Source of the DNA: JBHGBM01 sp041946965 | GTDB lineage: Bacteria; Acidobacteriota; Terriglobia; Bryobacterales; Bryobacteraceae | Assembly: GCA_041946965.1 (NCBI GenBank) | Contig: JBHGBM010000025.1 | Coordinates: forward strand, 1 to 64,000 | Direction of reading: 5' to 3' | Length of the DNA: 64,000 nt | Part shown: piece after piece, positions 18,428 through 27,570 of the stretch | Position numbering within the stretch: position 1 is the first letter of the stretch | Layout of the letters: the number at the start of each line of letters is the position of its first letter | Made by a program: the position numbers and the translations under genes | The notes under the pieces: model-generated | Databases searched by the model: none | The model's input: only the letters and a program-made list of their open reading frames with translations | Told to the model about the DNA's origin: nothing

Positions 18428-18694
18428 GTCATCCGTTCCTTCTCACTCCAATCATTCTGGGATTGCTACCGCTAATTGCCCGAAGAGGTCCGCTCGCTCG
18501 CGGACAAACAGTTTCGCCTCTTTCGCGAAAATCCATTCCATCCCTCTCTGGGCTTCGCACGCAAAGGCCAGGTCTGGACTGCGGAGGTCGGACGAGATTA
18601 CCGCGCCATGGCGCGCCGGCAAGGCGGCGATGTCTATTGGTTCTGGATCGGCAGCCACGAGGCCTACAATCACCTCCTGACGCGACTTAGATAG
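18428..18694 (+). pseudogene. RelE/ParE-family toxin with in-frame stop and no clear start
   Basis: Reading directly behind the antitoxin stop gives VIRSFSLQSFWDCYR, then a TAA at 18473-18475, then LPEEVRSLADKQFRLFRENP and a complete C-terminal half with DYRAMARR and VYWFWIGSHEAYNHLL. The family runs through this point without a break, so the TAA replaces a coding codon. No ATG, GTG or TTG lies at the expected start before it. A TTG at 18476 could at best give a 72-residue product without the first helix. I call the toxin inactivated. Confidence 0.7.
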
Positions 18695-18708
18695 CTCGCG
18701 CCCCCAGC

Positions 18709-19446
18709 TCACAGACTCCGCAGGTGAAACCCGCCGTCCACGTTCAACACCTGGCCGGTGGAATAGTCCAGCAATCCGTCGGCGATGCCGCGCACGGCCT
18801 TGGCGACGTCCGCACCTTCTCCCATGCGCCGCTGCGGCAGCAGGCCGTTCGCGATCTTCTCCTCGTAGATCTTCTCCACCTTGGCGATCATGTCCGTGCG
18901 GATGATGCCGGGGCGGATCTCGAACACCTGGATGCCGCACGCGGCCAGCCGTTCGGCCCACAGCGCCGCCGCCATGCTGAGGCCCGCCTTGGAGATGCAG
19001 TACTCGCCGCGGTTGATCGAAGCCGTGTAGGCCGAAATCGAAGTCACGAAAACGATGCGGCCCTGGTTGCGCTCCAGCATCCAGCGGGCGGCCTGCTGGG
19101 TCAGGAAATACGGCCCCTTGAGGTTGGTGTTGAGCACCTCGTCGAAGATCTCTTCGGTGGCCTCGACGATATCGCGGCGCTCGCGCGGGGCGATGCCGGC
19201 GTTGTTCACAAGCAGGTCGAGCGCGTCGAAGCGGCCGCGCGCATACTCGATCAGCGCCGCGCGGTCCGCCGCCGAGGAGTTGTCGCACTGGAAAATATCG
19301 CAGCCGGTCTCGGCCTGAAGCGATTCGGCGGCGTCGCGCCGGCCGCGGTAGGTGGCGATGACGTGGTGCGTTTTCGCGAGTTCCGTCGCGACGGCACGGC
19401 CGATCCCGCGGCTGGCGCCGGTGACAATGCTAGTTGGCTTGCGCAA
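18709..19446 (-). CDS. Short-chain dehydrogenase/reductase (FabG-like)
   Basis: A 245-residue NAD(P)-dependent SDR. The cofactor motif TGASRGIG is at 9-16, NNAG at 81-84, and the catalytic Tyr149/Lys153 in YCISK with Ser136 or Ser138 before it. The C-terminus ends GQVLNVDGGFHL, as in classical SDRs. The start is TTG at 19446 and overlaps the end of the upstream DsbA-like gene by 17 nt. Automated naming would be 3-oxoacyl-ACP reductase, but the real substrate cannot be told. Confidence 0.88.
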   Translation of the reverse strand: MRKPTSIVTGASRGIGRAVATELAKTHHVIATYRGRRDAAESLQAETGCDIFQCDNSSAADRAALIEYARGRFDALDLLVNNAGIAPRERRDIVEATEEIFDEVLNTNLKGPYFLTQQAARWMLERNQGRIVFVTSISAYTASINRGEYCISKAGLSMAAALWAERLAACGIQVFEIRPGIIRTDMIAKVEKIYEEKIANGLLPQRRMGEGADVAKAVRGIADGLLDYSTGQVLNVDGGFHLRSL

Positions 19447-20005
19447 GTGCCTGGTCGATTCCTTTAGAAATTTCTTCGAGCGTGAAGGTTTCGACGAAGG
19501 GCGCGCCGTTCACGAACACCGTCGGGGTCTTGGAGACGCCCCGCGCCACGCCTTCCTGAAAATCCTTCTCCACCGCTTCAGCGTAGCGCGGATCGGCGAG
19601 CGCCGCGACGGCGTCCTTGCCCGGGATGCCGTGCTTTTCCGCGAACGCGGCCAGGCGCTGGTCGAAATTCCCGGGCGTAATCTCGCGGCGCGAGACCAGC
19701 GTCTGGCTGCGGTAGGCCAGCGCCACCTTGGGATCGCGCTGGGCGAAGAAGCGCGCGGCGATGGCGGCCTGCCGCGCCCAGGCGTGCTTGGCGAGCGGGA
19801 AATCGCGGTGCACGAAGGCCACCTTCGCGCCGTAGCGCGGCAGCAGATGCTCGTGGAGCATGCGGTCGAAGGCGGCGCAATCAGGACATTGCAGGTCCTC
19901 GTAGATCAGCACCCGGACGGGCGAATCGGGGTTTCCCTGAACGGGGACGGGCTGGCCCGCCAGCGCCAGGGCCGCGAGCGGCGCCAGCATCACGGATCTC
20001 CTCAT
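19430..20005 (-). CDS. DsbA-family exported thiol-disulfide protein
   Basis: A 191-residue exported protein of the thioredoxin_4 (DsbA/DsbG-like) type. It has a signal peptide (residues 1-17), the redox motif CPDC at 40-43 in YEDLQCPDCAAF and the family ending VNGAPFVETFTLEEI with a cis-Pro in TPTVFVNG. It may oxidise or reduce exported proteins. It overlaps the glycine-zipper gene by 4 nt and the SDR gene by 17 nt, so the three are probably one operon. Confidence 0.85.
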   Translation of the reverse strand: MRRSVMLAPLAALALAGQPVPVQGNPDSPVRVLIYEDLQCPDCAAFDRMLHEHLLPRYGAKVAFVHRDFPLAKHAWARQAAIAARFFAQRDPKVALAYRSQTLVSRREITPGNFDQRLAAFAEKHGIPGKDAVAALADPRYAEAVEKDFQEGVARGVSKTPTVFVNGAPFVETFTLEEISKGIDQALAQAN

Positions 20006-20829
20006 ATCTTGACGGGAGTATCGAGCACGAAGGTCAAACGCGTTTCCGAGGGAATCTTCACCTGCTGGCCCTTGGTCACCACCTGCACGGCCGCGCCCGC
20101 GCCGGCGCCCGAGGCCGCGCCAATGGCCGCGCCCCTGCCGCCGCCGGCGATGGCGCCGATGATGGCGCCGAGCGCCGCGCCGCCGGTGGCCATCTTGGCC
20201 GTCCGGCCCCCGCGCCCTTCACTGGCCTGTGTGACGGACTGGGAATTCACGTCCACCACCCGCCCATCCACTTTCACCGAGACCAGGTTCAGGGTCAGCT
20301 CGGCGCGCCCGGTGAGCTTGCCAGATTCCTTATCGTCCACCAGCTTCACCACCACATCGGCGCCGCGCGGGATGACGGCGTTGCCGTTGATGATCACGGG
20401 CTCATCGAGCGAAGCCTGGAAGGTCTGGCCGACGGTGTTCTTCTCCGAATCGATGCCGTCGATCATCCGGACTACGATATTGGTGCCGGCGGGCAGTTCG
20501 GTGCTGCCGGGCGTACGCACGGCGGCGACCGGAGCCGGAGCGATCACCGGCTCGGGACGAAGTACATTGCTTTCCGATACCTCGCGCGGCCTGGGCGCCG
20601 GGGCGGTGACCGCCGCCGGCGCCGGAGCGCTTGCGGGAGCTCCGAATTCGATCGAGGCGACGTCGCCGATGTCGAACGTCTCGATGCGGTCGCCCACTTC
20701 CATGCGGACCTGGCGGGCTGTGCCGCCCAGGTACGTGCCGGCGACCACGCGGCCGCTGCGCAGCTTCAGCGTGTCCGCCATGGCGGAGCACGCCAGCAGA
20801 ACAGCGAGCATTGCGGGTACGATGCGCAT
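20002..20829 (-). CDS. Exported glycine-zipper protein, 275 aa
   Basis: The ATG at 20829 has TAGGAGAG 4-5 nt upstream and gives a signal peptide (MRIVPAMLAVLLACSAMA). Residues 20-55 form a small beta domain (LKLRSGRVVAGTYLGG, VEVGDR-type). An Ala/Pro-rich linker follows at about 56-95. The rest has a beta domain with GTNIVVRMIDGIDSE, then the glycine-zipper ALGAIIGAIAGGGRGAAIG, ending LTFVLDTPVKI. Similar acidobacterial proteins are thought to sit in the envelope. The specific function is unknown. Confidence 0.7.
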   Translation of the reverse strand: MRIVPAMLAVLLACSAMADTLKLRSGRVVAGTYLGGTARQVRMEVGDRIETFDIGDVASIEFGAPASAPAPAAVTAPAPRPREVSESNVLRPEPVIAPAPVAAVRTPGSTELPAGTNIVVRMIDGIDSEKNTVGQTFQASLDEPVIINGNAVIPRGADVVVKLVDDKESGKLTGRAELTLNLVSVKVDGRVVDVNSQSVTQASEGRGGRTAKMATGGAALGAIIGAIAGGGRGAAIGAASGAGAGAAVQVVTKGQQVKIPSETRLTFVLDTPVKI

Positions 20830-20879
20830 AGTCTCTCCTACTTCTACGACGCACACCCCGCCGGGAAAGTTGTAAAAAA

Positions 20880-21734
20880 CTACCGGCTGGCCTCGACCGC
20901 GCCTTTCGCCAGGTTTTTCCCTTGCTCCAGGCCGTGGTTGAATGCCGCCCTGCGCTCGGCCGCGGTGTGGTTTCGTCCCACCCGGTGCAGGTGATCCAGA
21001 CCCTTGCCGATGGCGTAGGTGCCGGCAAATGCGATGGCCGCTTTGGGAATCAGTCCCGAGCCGAGCGGGACTCTGCCCGCCAGTTCGCGGGCCACCGTGC
21101 GCCATCCGAATGCCGCCGCCAGGATGGAAGCCACCTGCGTCTTCTGCTCGGCCAAACCCACCGGCGCGCCGCAGGCGGCGGCAATCATGAACGCCATGCG
21201 GATCTGGTTCATGGTGAGGAATGCCGTATCGGAGGCGAACTCACTGATGACCCACGGCAACTCGATGAGGGTGGGCACGATGTTCGGCAGCGCGGTAGCC
21301 AGGGCGAACAGGGCGTTCTCGCGCGAAACGGAGTGGATGATGCCATCCACCACGGGTTTGCGGAAAGGCGGGAACATGCGCGCAAGCGGCAGCGCCATGT
21401 CCTCGCGCTCCCTCAGGATTTCACCTATCACACGCCCGGGGTCCCGGCGGTCGAAAATGAAGCAGTTCCGCGGGCACGCCAATGCGGAATCGAAGAGCAC
21501 GAGGTCCGGCTGCTGCGATCCGTCCTCGTCGCTGGCGCGGTGAAGGTACTCGACCAGTTCGAGACGGCGTTCGTGGGAAACGGAGGCGGGGACCAGGAAA
21601 TCCTCCATTTCCGCGTAGGCCGGCGGGGCGCCTGCCACCAGGCCGATATGTACGGGGCGGGTGGCCAGGCGGCGAACCCCTGCGGGGTTCAGCATGGCGA
21701 CTCCGGAGCGGACTTGGCGTACGACTTTCAGCAT
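20880..21734 (-). CDS. DUF697-like membrane protein, 284 aa
   Basis: The start is the ATG at 21734, 7 nt inside the end of the upstream nuclease-like gene. The N-terminal half is soluble (HIGLVAGAPPAYAEMEDFLV; PDLVLFDSALACPRN). The C-terminal half has hydrophobic helices and the pattern ILAAAFGWRTVARELAGRVP ... AIAFAGTYAIGKGLDHL, which resembles DUF697 (YcjF-like) proteins, usually tied to GTPases or membrane stress. No GTPase is next door. I infer a role with the nuclease-like and CPBP proteins from gene coupling only. Confidence 0.55.
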   Translation of the reverse strand: MLKVVRQVRSGVAMLNPAGVRRLATRPVHIGLVAGAPPAYAEMEDFLVPASVSHERRLELVEYLHRASDEDGSQQPDLVLFDSALACPRNCFIFDRRDPGRVIGEILREREDMALPLARMFPPFRKPVVDGIIHSVSRENALFALATALPNIVPTLIELPWVISEFASDTAFLTMNQIRMAFMIAAACGAPVGLAEQKTQVASILAAAFGWRTVARELAGRVPLGSGLIPKAAIAFAGTYAIGKGLDHLHRVGRNHTAAERRAAFNHGLEQGKNLAKGAVEASR

Positions 21735-23218
21735 GTTGGATCGAAGCAGGGCCGCTCGGCTCCGCGCAGACGGAACATGACGCGCAGTCCCTTCCGCCAT
21801 TCTACCCCCACGCCGATTCGCTCCACCGCCACGGCGGGCGAAAAAAAACTCAGCACCGTTTCGGTGGTGGGGTGGAACTCGAGCGCCGGCGCCAGCAGCA
21901 GCATGCGAGGCGGGTCCGGGCGAAGCGGGAGACCGCGGAAGTAGCCGAACTGCTGGAAGTCGCCCGCGGCCAGGTGCCAGCGCACGCGCATCCAGTAGTC
22001 CAGCGCCTGAAGCGGCAGTTGCGGATCCTGCGAAGCCTTCAACTCGATAACCGCGAGGCGGCCGGAGTAGTCAGCGGCGAGCAAGTCGAGCACGCCGCGG
22101 TCGGTTCCAGCCACGGCGGGCACCTGGCCGTAGAGCGGCTCCGGGCGCAGCGAGGTGTCGATGGTTGAGAGCGCGCGCCGGACTTCGGATTCCAGCCAGG
22201 CCTCGGGCCCCTGCCGGTAGAGCGGGTGCTCGCGGTCGGCGGCCTCGGCTTGCCGCACGCGGGCGACCTCGCGGGCCAGCGCCTCAATCTCGGCGAAATG
22301 GCTGGCCAGGGCGGGGGTGCGCTCGCGCAGGCCGAAGCGCACGGCGTCGTGCCCCGCCTGGGCGAACTCCACGCCGCGCACGCGCAGGCTGAGGGCGCCG
22401 TCCTCCCTGGGCACGCACTCGAAGCCGGGAATGGCGGCGAGGCGGGGCGCGAGTTCTTCGGGGAGCGCGGCGGGGGCGCGGCAGACTTCCAGGCGCGTAT
22501 CGAGGTTGCCGACATCGGCCGGGTCGAGCGCGGCCACGAAGCCCTCCGTAGAGAAAGCGAACAACTCGTAGCGGGCGGCCGCCGGGTCGAGGTGGCGCAC
22601 GCGAAGGCAGGTGGTCCGCTCGTCGCCGGCAGGGAGGAACAGGGCGAGGCCGCCTATGGTGAGACGCGGTTCGCGGCGGCGCAGGTAATCCAGCCAGACC
22701 AACGCAAAGGTGAGCATGCCGGAGGCCCCGGACGCGGCCGGGGCGGCCATGGCGGCCAAACCGGATTGGCCGCGGCGCAGCAGGGCGCGCGGATAGGCGG
22801 GCGAGAGACTGTGTTGCAGGTCCGGATCGGCGCTCAGTTCGGCGAGTTCCCAGCCGGGATATTGCCGGCAGAGCATTTCGCGGAAGAGTTCGCGGAAGAC
22901 CAGGCGCTCGCCGCGCGCGTGGGCGTCGTGCCCGGCGCGGCGGTCGAGGTCCAGCACGAACAGGCGGCCCTCGCGGCGGGCGAAGCGTTCCACGACGAGT
23001 TCCAGGCGGCCGGCCGACTCCGCACGGAGAGCGGTGACGCGCCGCACCAGGTTGCGGGTGTCCGTCCAGGCTTGCAGGGTGAGCCGGGAGCCGCGCACTT
23101 CGAGCGCGAAGTTGTCCCCGCTGAGCGGCAGGAGTTCCTCGCCGGGCTCGAGCAGCGCGGGCCTGCGGCACCCCGCCAGAAAACGGTGTATGGTTTCGCG
23201 GAGGGCTTCGGGCATCAT
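21728..23218 (-). CDS. Uncharacterised protein with C-terminal PD-(D/E)XK-like region
   Basis: A 496-residue soluble protein starting ATG 23218, overlapping the CPBP stop by ATGA. Most of it is a family I do not recognise. Residues about 385-425 contain GVLDLLAADYSGRLAVIELK, with Asp in the first strand and E-x-K in the second, preceded by EVRRALSTIDTSLRPEPLYG: the arrangement of PD-(D/E)XK nucleases such as NucS-like and DUF91 proteins. Whether it cuts DNA is not shown. The tail ends CFDPTC. It lies between the DUF697-like and CPBP genes and is coupled to both. Confidence 0.6.
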   Translation of the reverse strand: MMPEALRETIHRFLAGCRRPALLEPGEELLPLSGDNFALEVRGSRLTLQAWTDTRNLVRRVTALRAESAGRLELVVERFARREGRLFVLDLDRRAGHDAHARGERLVFRELFREMLCRQYPGWELAELSADPDLQHSLSPAYPRALLRRGQSGLAAMAAPAASGASGMLTFALVWLDYLRRREPRLTIGGLALFLPAGDERTTCLRVRHLDPAAARYELFAFSTEGFVAALDPADVGNLDTRLEVCRAPAALPEELAPRLAAIPGFECVPREDGALSLRVRGVEFAQAGHDAVRFGLRERTPALASHFAEIEALAREVARVRQAEAADREHPLYRQGPEAWLESEVRRALSTIDTSLRPEPLYGQVPAVAGTDRGVLDLLAADYSGRLAVIELKASQDPQLPLQALDYWMRVRWHLAAGDFQQFGYFRGLPLRPDPPRMLLLAPALEFHPTTETVLSFFSPAVAVERIGVGVEWRKGLRVMFRLRGAERPCFDPTC

Positions 23219-26200
23219 GGGGTTTGCGCGGCCGCTTGCGAGGTCCGTGCGCGCAGCAGGAGAACCGCGGCGCCGGCCGCCATCACCGCCGCCAGCATCC
23301 CGTCGTGGAGCGCCAGCGCGCGCCAGCCCGCCGCCACCACCCACACCGAAAGCAGCCAGGCGAGCTCGTTCGCGCGTGCGAACCAGCGCGCGAAGATCCA
23401 CAGCGCACCACCCCAAAGCGCGGCCAAGAAGAACCCGAGCGCGAATTCGCCGGGCGTGCGCACCTGGCTCGAGGTGAGCGCGGCGAACGCCGCAATGGCG
23501 GCGCAGGCGAGCAGCCAGCGCTTGCGCGCGAAGGCGCGGACGATCCAGAACGCCACGGCGGCGGCCGCCAGGGCCAGCACGGTTTCCTCCACCGCGTCGG
23601 CGGAGGCGGCGAGCCACGGCGCCCAGGAACCCAGGCTGTGGGGGACGTCGCCCTCGAGCAGCGCTTGCGCATGGAACCGGCCGCGCGCCAGCCAGCCAGC
23701 CTGCGTCGCCAGGCCGGTCAGGCCCACCGCGGCGGCACAGGCGAACAGGGCGTCGCGGGCGGCGGCGGGCGTCCATGCGGAGCGCGGGCGCAGCACGGAG
23801 AGCAGACCGCACGCCGCCGCGAAAACGAGAAACCATCCGAGCGCGCCCATAGCTCCTCCCACCGCGAGCACGATGCGATAGGTTTCCAGCGGCACGGCGG
23901 TAGCGTAGTCCCGCATCCCCAGAGGGAGCCTCACGAGGGAACCGGCGGCCGCAACCGCAGTGAGCGCCGCCGCCGTGCGCAACACCGGCCGCCAGGCGAG
24001 CTCGTGGCGGCGTGTGTAGCGGGCCAACAGCCACAAGCCGACCATGAACAGCCCGGCGGCGGCGCCGATGCGAACCACCACGAGCGCATTGGAAAGCGCG
24101 GTGTGGCGGCGGCGTTCGCGCTCGAATGTCTCCGGCAGCTTCCAGAAAGCGCCCAGCGCGGTCACGCGATCGCCGGCCACCTGCGCGCGCACGCGGAAGC
24201 GGGCCTCCTCCACGTTGCGTGCGTCGCCGGCGCGCGCCTCCCAGACCAGGGTATGATCGCGGCGGGCCTTTTGATTCTCCGCACTGGTTTCCTTGATCTC
24301 CAGCGTGGAGAGATCGAACCTTCGCGCCTCGGCTTCGGCGCGCGCGCGCGCCTGGGCCGCATCCAGGCTGGGGCCCGGGCGGTCCTCCGGAAGATCGTGC
24401 CGGAACCCGGTGACCGCGCCGGTTTCCGGATGCACGTAGACGCGGATCTCTTCCTTGTCCAGGGGGTGGTAATAGCGCACCACCCAGAACTGCCGGGGGA
24501 TCACGCGGCTGTAAGCGTCCGCTACCCAGGCCAGCGGACGGCGTTCGAGGAAATACTTGCCCACCAGCCGCGCGCTCTCGGCGGAGTGCGGGTACGCCAC
24601 GCTGCGGAACGAATCGGGGTTCAGGCCGCGCGCGGAGAGAAACGCGCCGGCGGATGCGCGCGCCTGTTGCGGGGTGATCGCGAAGCGCGGCTTGTCGTCA
24701 AGCTTCGGCAGAGGGACCAGCATGGCACACACGCCCGCCGCGAGCAGCGCCGCGGCCACGATCCAGCGCGCCCGGGGCAGCGGTGTGTAGGGCAGCGCCC
24801 CGGCGGCGGGCGGCGGCGCGGCGGTGCGCGGCTCGGCGGTGCCTTCGCGCGCGTTCAGCAGGTCATCCTCGGGCTCGAAGGCGCCTTTGCGCAGGTAGAG
24901 CGCGAACGCCACCAGTGCCGGAACCGCCATGACCGCCGCGCTGGCCGCGCCCGAGAGCACGAAATACAGGTTGTGCGACCTGAGCAGCAGAAGCGCGGTG
25001 TAGAGCGCGTCCACCGAGTAGTGCCACACCAGGCACGGCACGATGCCCCAGCGCAGCAGGATCCAGCCCAGCGCCACGCCGCCGAGCCCGACCTCCACGC
25101 CGCGGATCCAGAAGGGCTGCTGCGGGTAGGCGGCGTGTCCGAAGCCCCAGAGGAAGCCCGCCAGCACCACCGCAGCGGCCAGCGAGCGGGTCACCTTGCG
25201 CAGCCATGGCACGGCGAACATGCGGAACAGAAACTCCTCGGAGACCGCCGGGAAGAATCCGCCGAACAGCACGAACAGCCACGGCACGCGGGTGTTCAGC
25301 ATGTCGTCGTAAGGCACCTCGGCGGGCGACCACGCGCCGAAGCGGCCCGCCAGGATGTAGAAGCCGATCTGGTAGGCGATGAACAGGCCAGCCAGAGCCA
25401 CGCCGAGCACGGAACCCTTGAGAAAGGATTTCGTCCGCATGCCGCGCGGCGTGGCCAGGCTGCCCAGCGAGACAAAGCCGCCGAAGTGCTCGCGGTAGAG
25501 CGGTTCGGCGCCCACGGTCAGCACAAAGAGCAGGCCGCCCGCGGCCAGCGCGCCGAGGAGGTACTGCACCAGTTGCGCGACCAGAAAGCTGGCGTAGGAA
25601 TCCGCGGTGGAGTAGCCGTACTCCGCCAGCGGGTACGCATTGAGCGACGACAGAAACAGCAGCAAACCGCCGATGATGCCGACCACCGCCGCGCGGCGCC
25701 AGCGGACATCGCGATTGCGCACCCGCAGCACGATCACTCCGAGCATGCCCGCCACCAGGACGAGCATCAGGGCGGTATCCACGCTTTGCGCGGCGTTATT
25801 GGCGGAGCGCAACCGCTCGTATCCGCGCAGCCAGGCTTCGGGCGCCTTCAGGTACTCGCGGTAGCCTCCGATCTCGTTGCCGAGCACCGTGACTTCCACG
25901 CGATAGCTCGCGCCGCGCACGTCGAAATCGCGCTCCTTCCAGGTGAAGACGTGATCGGTGCGGGCCGGGCGGGCGCGGCTGGACCCCTCGACGAATTCGA
26001 GCGTCTCCGGCGCGCGCGCCATGCGCCTGCCGAGAAAGGATTCGGCCAGCGCCCGCGCCTTTTCCTCCGGCAGGCTGGGACGCGGCGCCGCTTCCGGGAT
26101 TTCGTGCTGGAACGCGACCGGCTCGCCGCGGGGGGTGACCGAGACGCGGAATTCCTCTTTCTGCGCGGGGCGGAACCAGCGCCACGACCAGTGCCACAGG

Positions 26201-26496
26201 CGCACGCGGGCGCCCATCAGGCGGTTGGCGGCCTCCAGGCCCAATTCGCGCTCGAGGAAGGTCTTGGCGTCCTCGTCGTAGCCGAAGCGCGCGGCCTCGC
26301 GGTATCCCGTTACCCCGTGGCCGAGCATGGCGAGGTACGAGCGGGCGATGCCGCCGGCCTCCTCGCGTGTCACGCGAAAATCGATGGACGCTTCCGGAAA
26401 TGCCCGCCGGAAATACGCGGCGGAGAACCAGACCGCAGCGGCGAGCAGCATCAGGCAGACCGCAAGAAAGCGGCGGTCCGCCGAATCGAGGCGCAT
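23215..26496 (-). CDS. Giant CPBP-family intramembrane protease with duplicated PepSY-like regions
   Basis: A 1093-residue membrane protein. The CPBP (Abi) protease core lies at about 260-530, with catalytic Glu420-Glu421 and Arg425 in SEEFLFR, His454 in FGHAAY and a further His in VWHYSVDAL. CPBP proteins are normally 200-300 aa. Here the core is flanked by two similar exported regions (about 45-190 and 620-790), each with FxxVxYYxP/EEFRVSV-like strands and a PSLxxAxARA helix, reminiscent of PepSY domains. A second set of membrane helices occupies about 800-1080. It heads a coupled three-gene operon. Confidence 0.8.
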   Translation of the reverse strand: MRLDSADRRFLAVCLMLLAAAVWFSAAYFRRAFPEASIDFRVTREEAGGIARSYLAMLGHGVTGYREAARFGYDEDAKTFLERELGLEAANRLMGARVRLWHWSWRWFRPAQKEEFRVSVTPRGEPVAFQHEIPEAAPRPSLPEEKARALAESFLGRRMARAPETLEFVEGSSRARPARTDHVFTWKERDFDVRGASYRVEVTVLGNEIGGYREYLKAPEAWLRGYERLRSANNAAQSVDTALMLVLVAGMLGVIVLRVRNRDVRWRRAAVVGIIGGLLLFLSSLNAYPLAEYGYSTADSYASFLVAQLVQYLLGALAAGGLLFVLTVGAEPLYREHFGGFVSLGSLATPRGMRTKSFLKGSVLGVALAGLFIAYQIGFYILAGRFGAWSPAEVPYDDMLNTRVPWLFVLFGGFFPAVSEEFLFRMFAVPWLRKVTRSLAAAVVLAGFLWGFGHAAYPQQPFWIRGVEVGLGGVALGWILLRWGIVPCLVWHYSVDALYTALLLLRSHNLYFVLSGAASAAVMAVPALVAFALYLRKGAFEPEDDLLNAREGTAEPRTAAPPPAAGALPYTPLPRARWIVAAALLAAGVCAMLVPLPKLDDKPRFAITPQQARASAGAFLSARGLNPDSFRSVAYPHSAESARLVGKYFLERRPLAWVADAYSRVIPRQFWVVRYYHPLDKEEIRVYVHPETGAVTGFRHDLPEDRPGPSLDAAQARARAEAEARRFDLSTLEIKETSAENQKARRDHTLVWEARAGDARNVEEARFRVRAQVAGDRVTALGAFWKLPETFERERRRHTALSNALVVVRIGAAAGLFMVGLWLLARYTRRHELAWRPVLRTAAALTAVAAAGSLVRLPLGMRDYATAVPLETYRIVLAVGGAMGALGWFLVFAAACGLLSVLRPRSAWTPAAARDALFACAAAVGLTGLATQAGWLARGRFHAQALLEGDVPHSLGSWAPWLAASADAVEETVLALAAAAVAFWIVRAFARKRWLLACAAIAAFAALTSSQVRTPGEFALGFFLAALWGGALWIFARWFARANELAWLLSVWVVAAGWRALALHDGMLAAVMAAGAAVLLLRARTSQAAAQTP

Positions 26497-26533
26497 GAGG
26501 TTAGCTTAGCCCATCTCCTGTTATCGTATTTTT

Positions 26534-27565
26534 ATGGTGGGGCGCGCGGAAGCTTTGGATTTGCTCCGTTCCGAAGATCTGATCGGCATCGGCATGGCGG
26601 CGGACGCGGTACGCAAGCGGTGGCACCCGGAGGGGATCGTTTCGTATATTATCGACCGCAACATCAACTACACCAATTTCTGCACCGAATACTGCACGTT
26701 CTGCGCTTTTTACAGGCCGGTGGGCCATCCCGAGGGCTACGTTCTTCCGAAGGAAACCATCTTCCAGAAGATTCAGGAAACCATCGGCCTGGGCGGCACC
26801 GGCATCCTGATGCAGGGCGGGCTGCACCCGGACCTCAAGATCGAGTGGTTCGAGGACCTGTTCCGGTCCATCAAGCAGCGCTTCCGCATCCACCTGCACT
26901 GCTTGTCTTCACCCGAGGTGCTGAACATCGCGGAAGTGAGCGGCCTCCCGCTGCGGGACACCATCGCGCGCCTGATGGACGCGGGGCTGGACTCCATCCC
27001 TGGCGGCGGCGCGGAGATCCTGGACGACGACGTGCGCCGCCGAGTCAGCCGCCTGAAGTGCTCCACCGCGGAATGGCTGGAAGTTCACCGCGTGGCCCAC
27101 TCGCTCGGCATGCGGACCACCGCCACCATGATGTTCGGCTGCGGCGAAACGCTCGAGCAGCGCATGAACCACTTCGAGGCCGTGCGGCGGTTGCAGGAGG
27201 AGACCGGCGGCTTCACGGCTTTCATCCCGTGGACGTACCAGCGCGAAAACACGCCGCTGGCGCGGTCGATAAAGGAAGAGGCGAGCGCCGTGGAGTACCT
27301 GAAGACCCTGGCGGTCGCCCGCATCTACCTGGAGAACATCGAGAACATCCAATCCTCCTGGGTGACGCAGGGGCTGAAGACCTGCCAGGTGGGGCTGCGC
27401 TTCGGCGCCAACGACGTGGGCAGCATCATGATCGAGGAGAACGTGGTCTCCGCTGCCGGCGCCCATCACCGCGCCAGCGAAGAGGAACTGCGCCGCATGA
27501 TCCGGGAGGCGGGCTTCATTCCGAAGCAGCGCGACACGCTCTACCGGACGTATTTCCTGAACTGA
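26534..27565 (+). CDS. mqnC: Cyclic dehypoxanthine futalosine synthase MqnC (radical SAM)
   Basis: A 343-residue radical SAM enzyme with cluster ligands Cys50, Cys54 and Cys57 in CTEYCTFC. Family segments NINYTNFC, MQGGLHPDLKIEWFEDLF, DSIPGGGAEIL, TTATMMFG and GGFTAFIPWT identify MqnC rather than MqnE or CofH. MqnC cyclises dehypoxanthine futalosine in the futalosine route to menaquinone. It stands alone, divergent from the CPBP gene with 37 nt between starts. No Shine-Dalgarno is visible; TTATCGTATTTTT precedes the ATG, so a near-leaderless transcript is possible. Confidence 0.92.
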   Translation: MVGRAEALDLLRSEDLIGIGMAADAVRKRWHPEGIVSYIIDRNINYTNFCTEYCTFCAFYRPVGHPEGYVLPKETIFQKIQETIGLGGTGILMQGGLHPDLKIEWFEDLFRSIKQRFRIHLHCLSSPEVLNIAEVSGLPLRDTIARLMDAGLDSIPGGGAEILDDDVRRRVSRLKCSTAEWLEVHRVAHSLGMRTTATMMFGCGETLEQRMNHFEAVRRLQEETGGFTAFIPWTYQRENTPLARSIKEEASAVEYLKTLAVARIYLENIENIQSSWVTQGLKTCQVGLRFGANDVGSIMIEENVVSAAGAHHRASEEELRRMIREAGFIPKQRDTLYRTYFLN

Positions 27566-27570
27566 CCCCG

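Noticed and set aside
18476..18694. A complete 72-aa toxin starting at TTG 18476
   Set aside because: Sense-coding family sequence continues upstream of the TAA, so the TTG is an internal residue rather than the original start.
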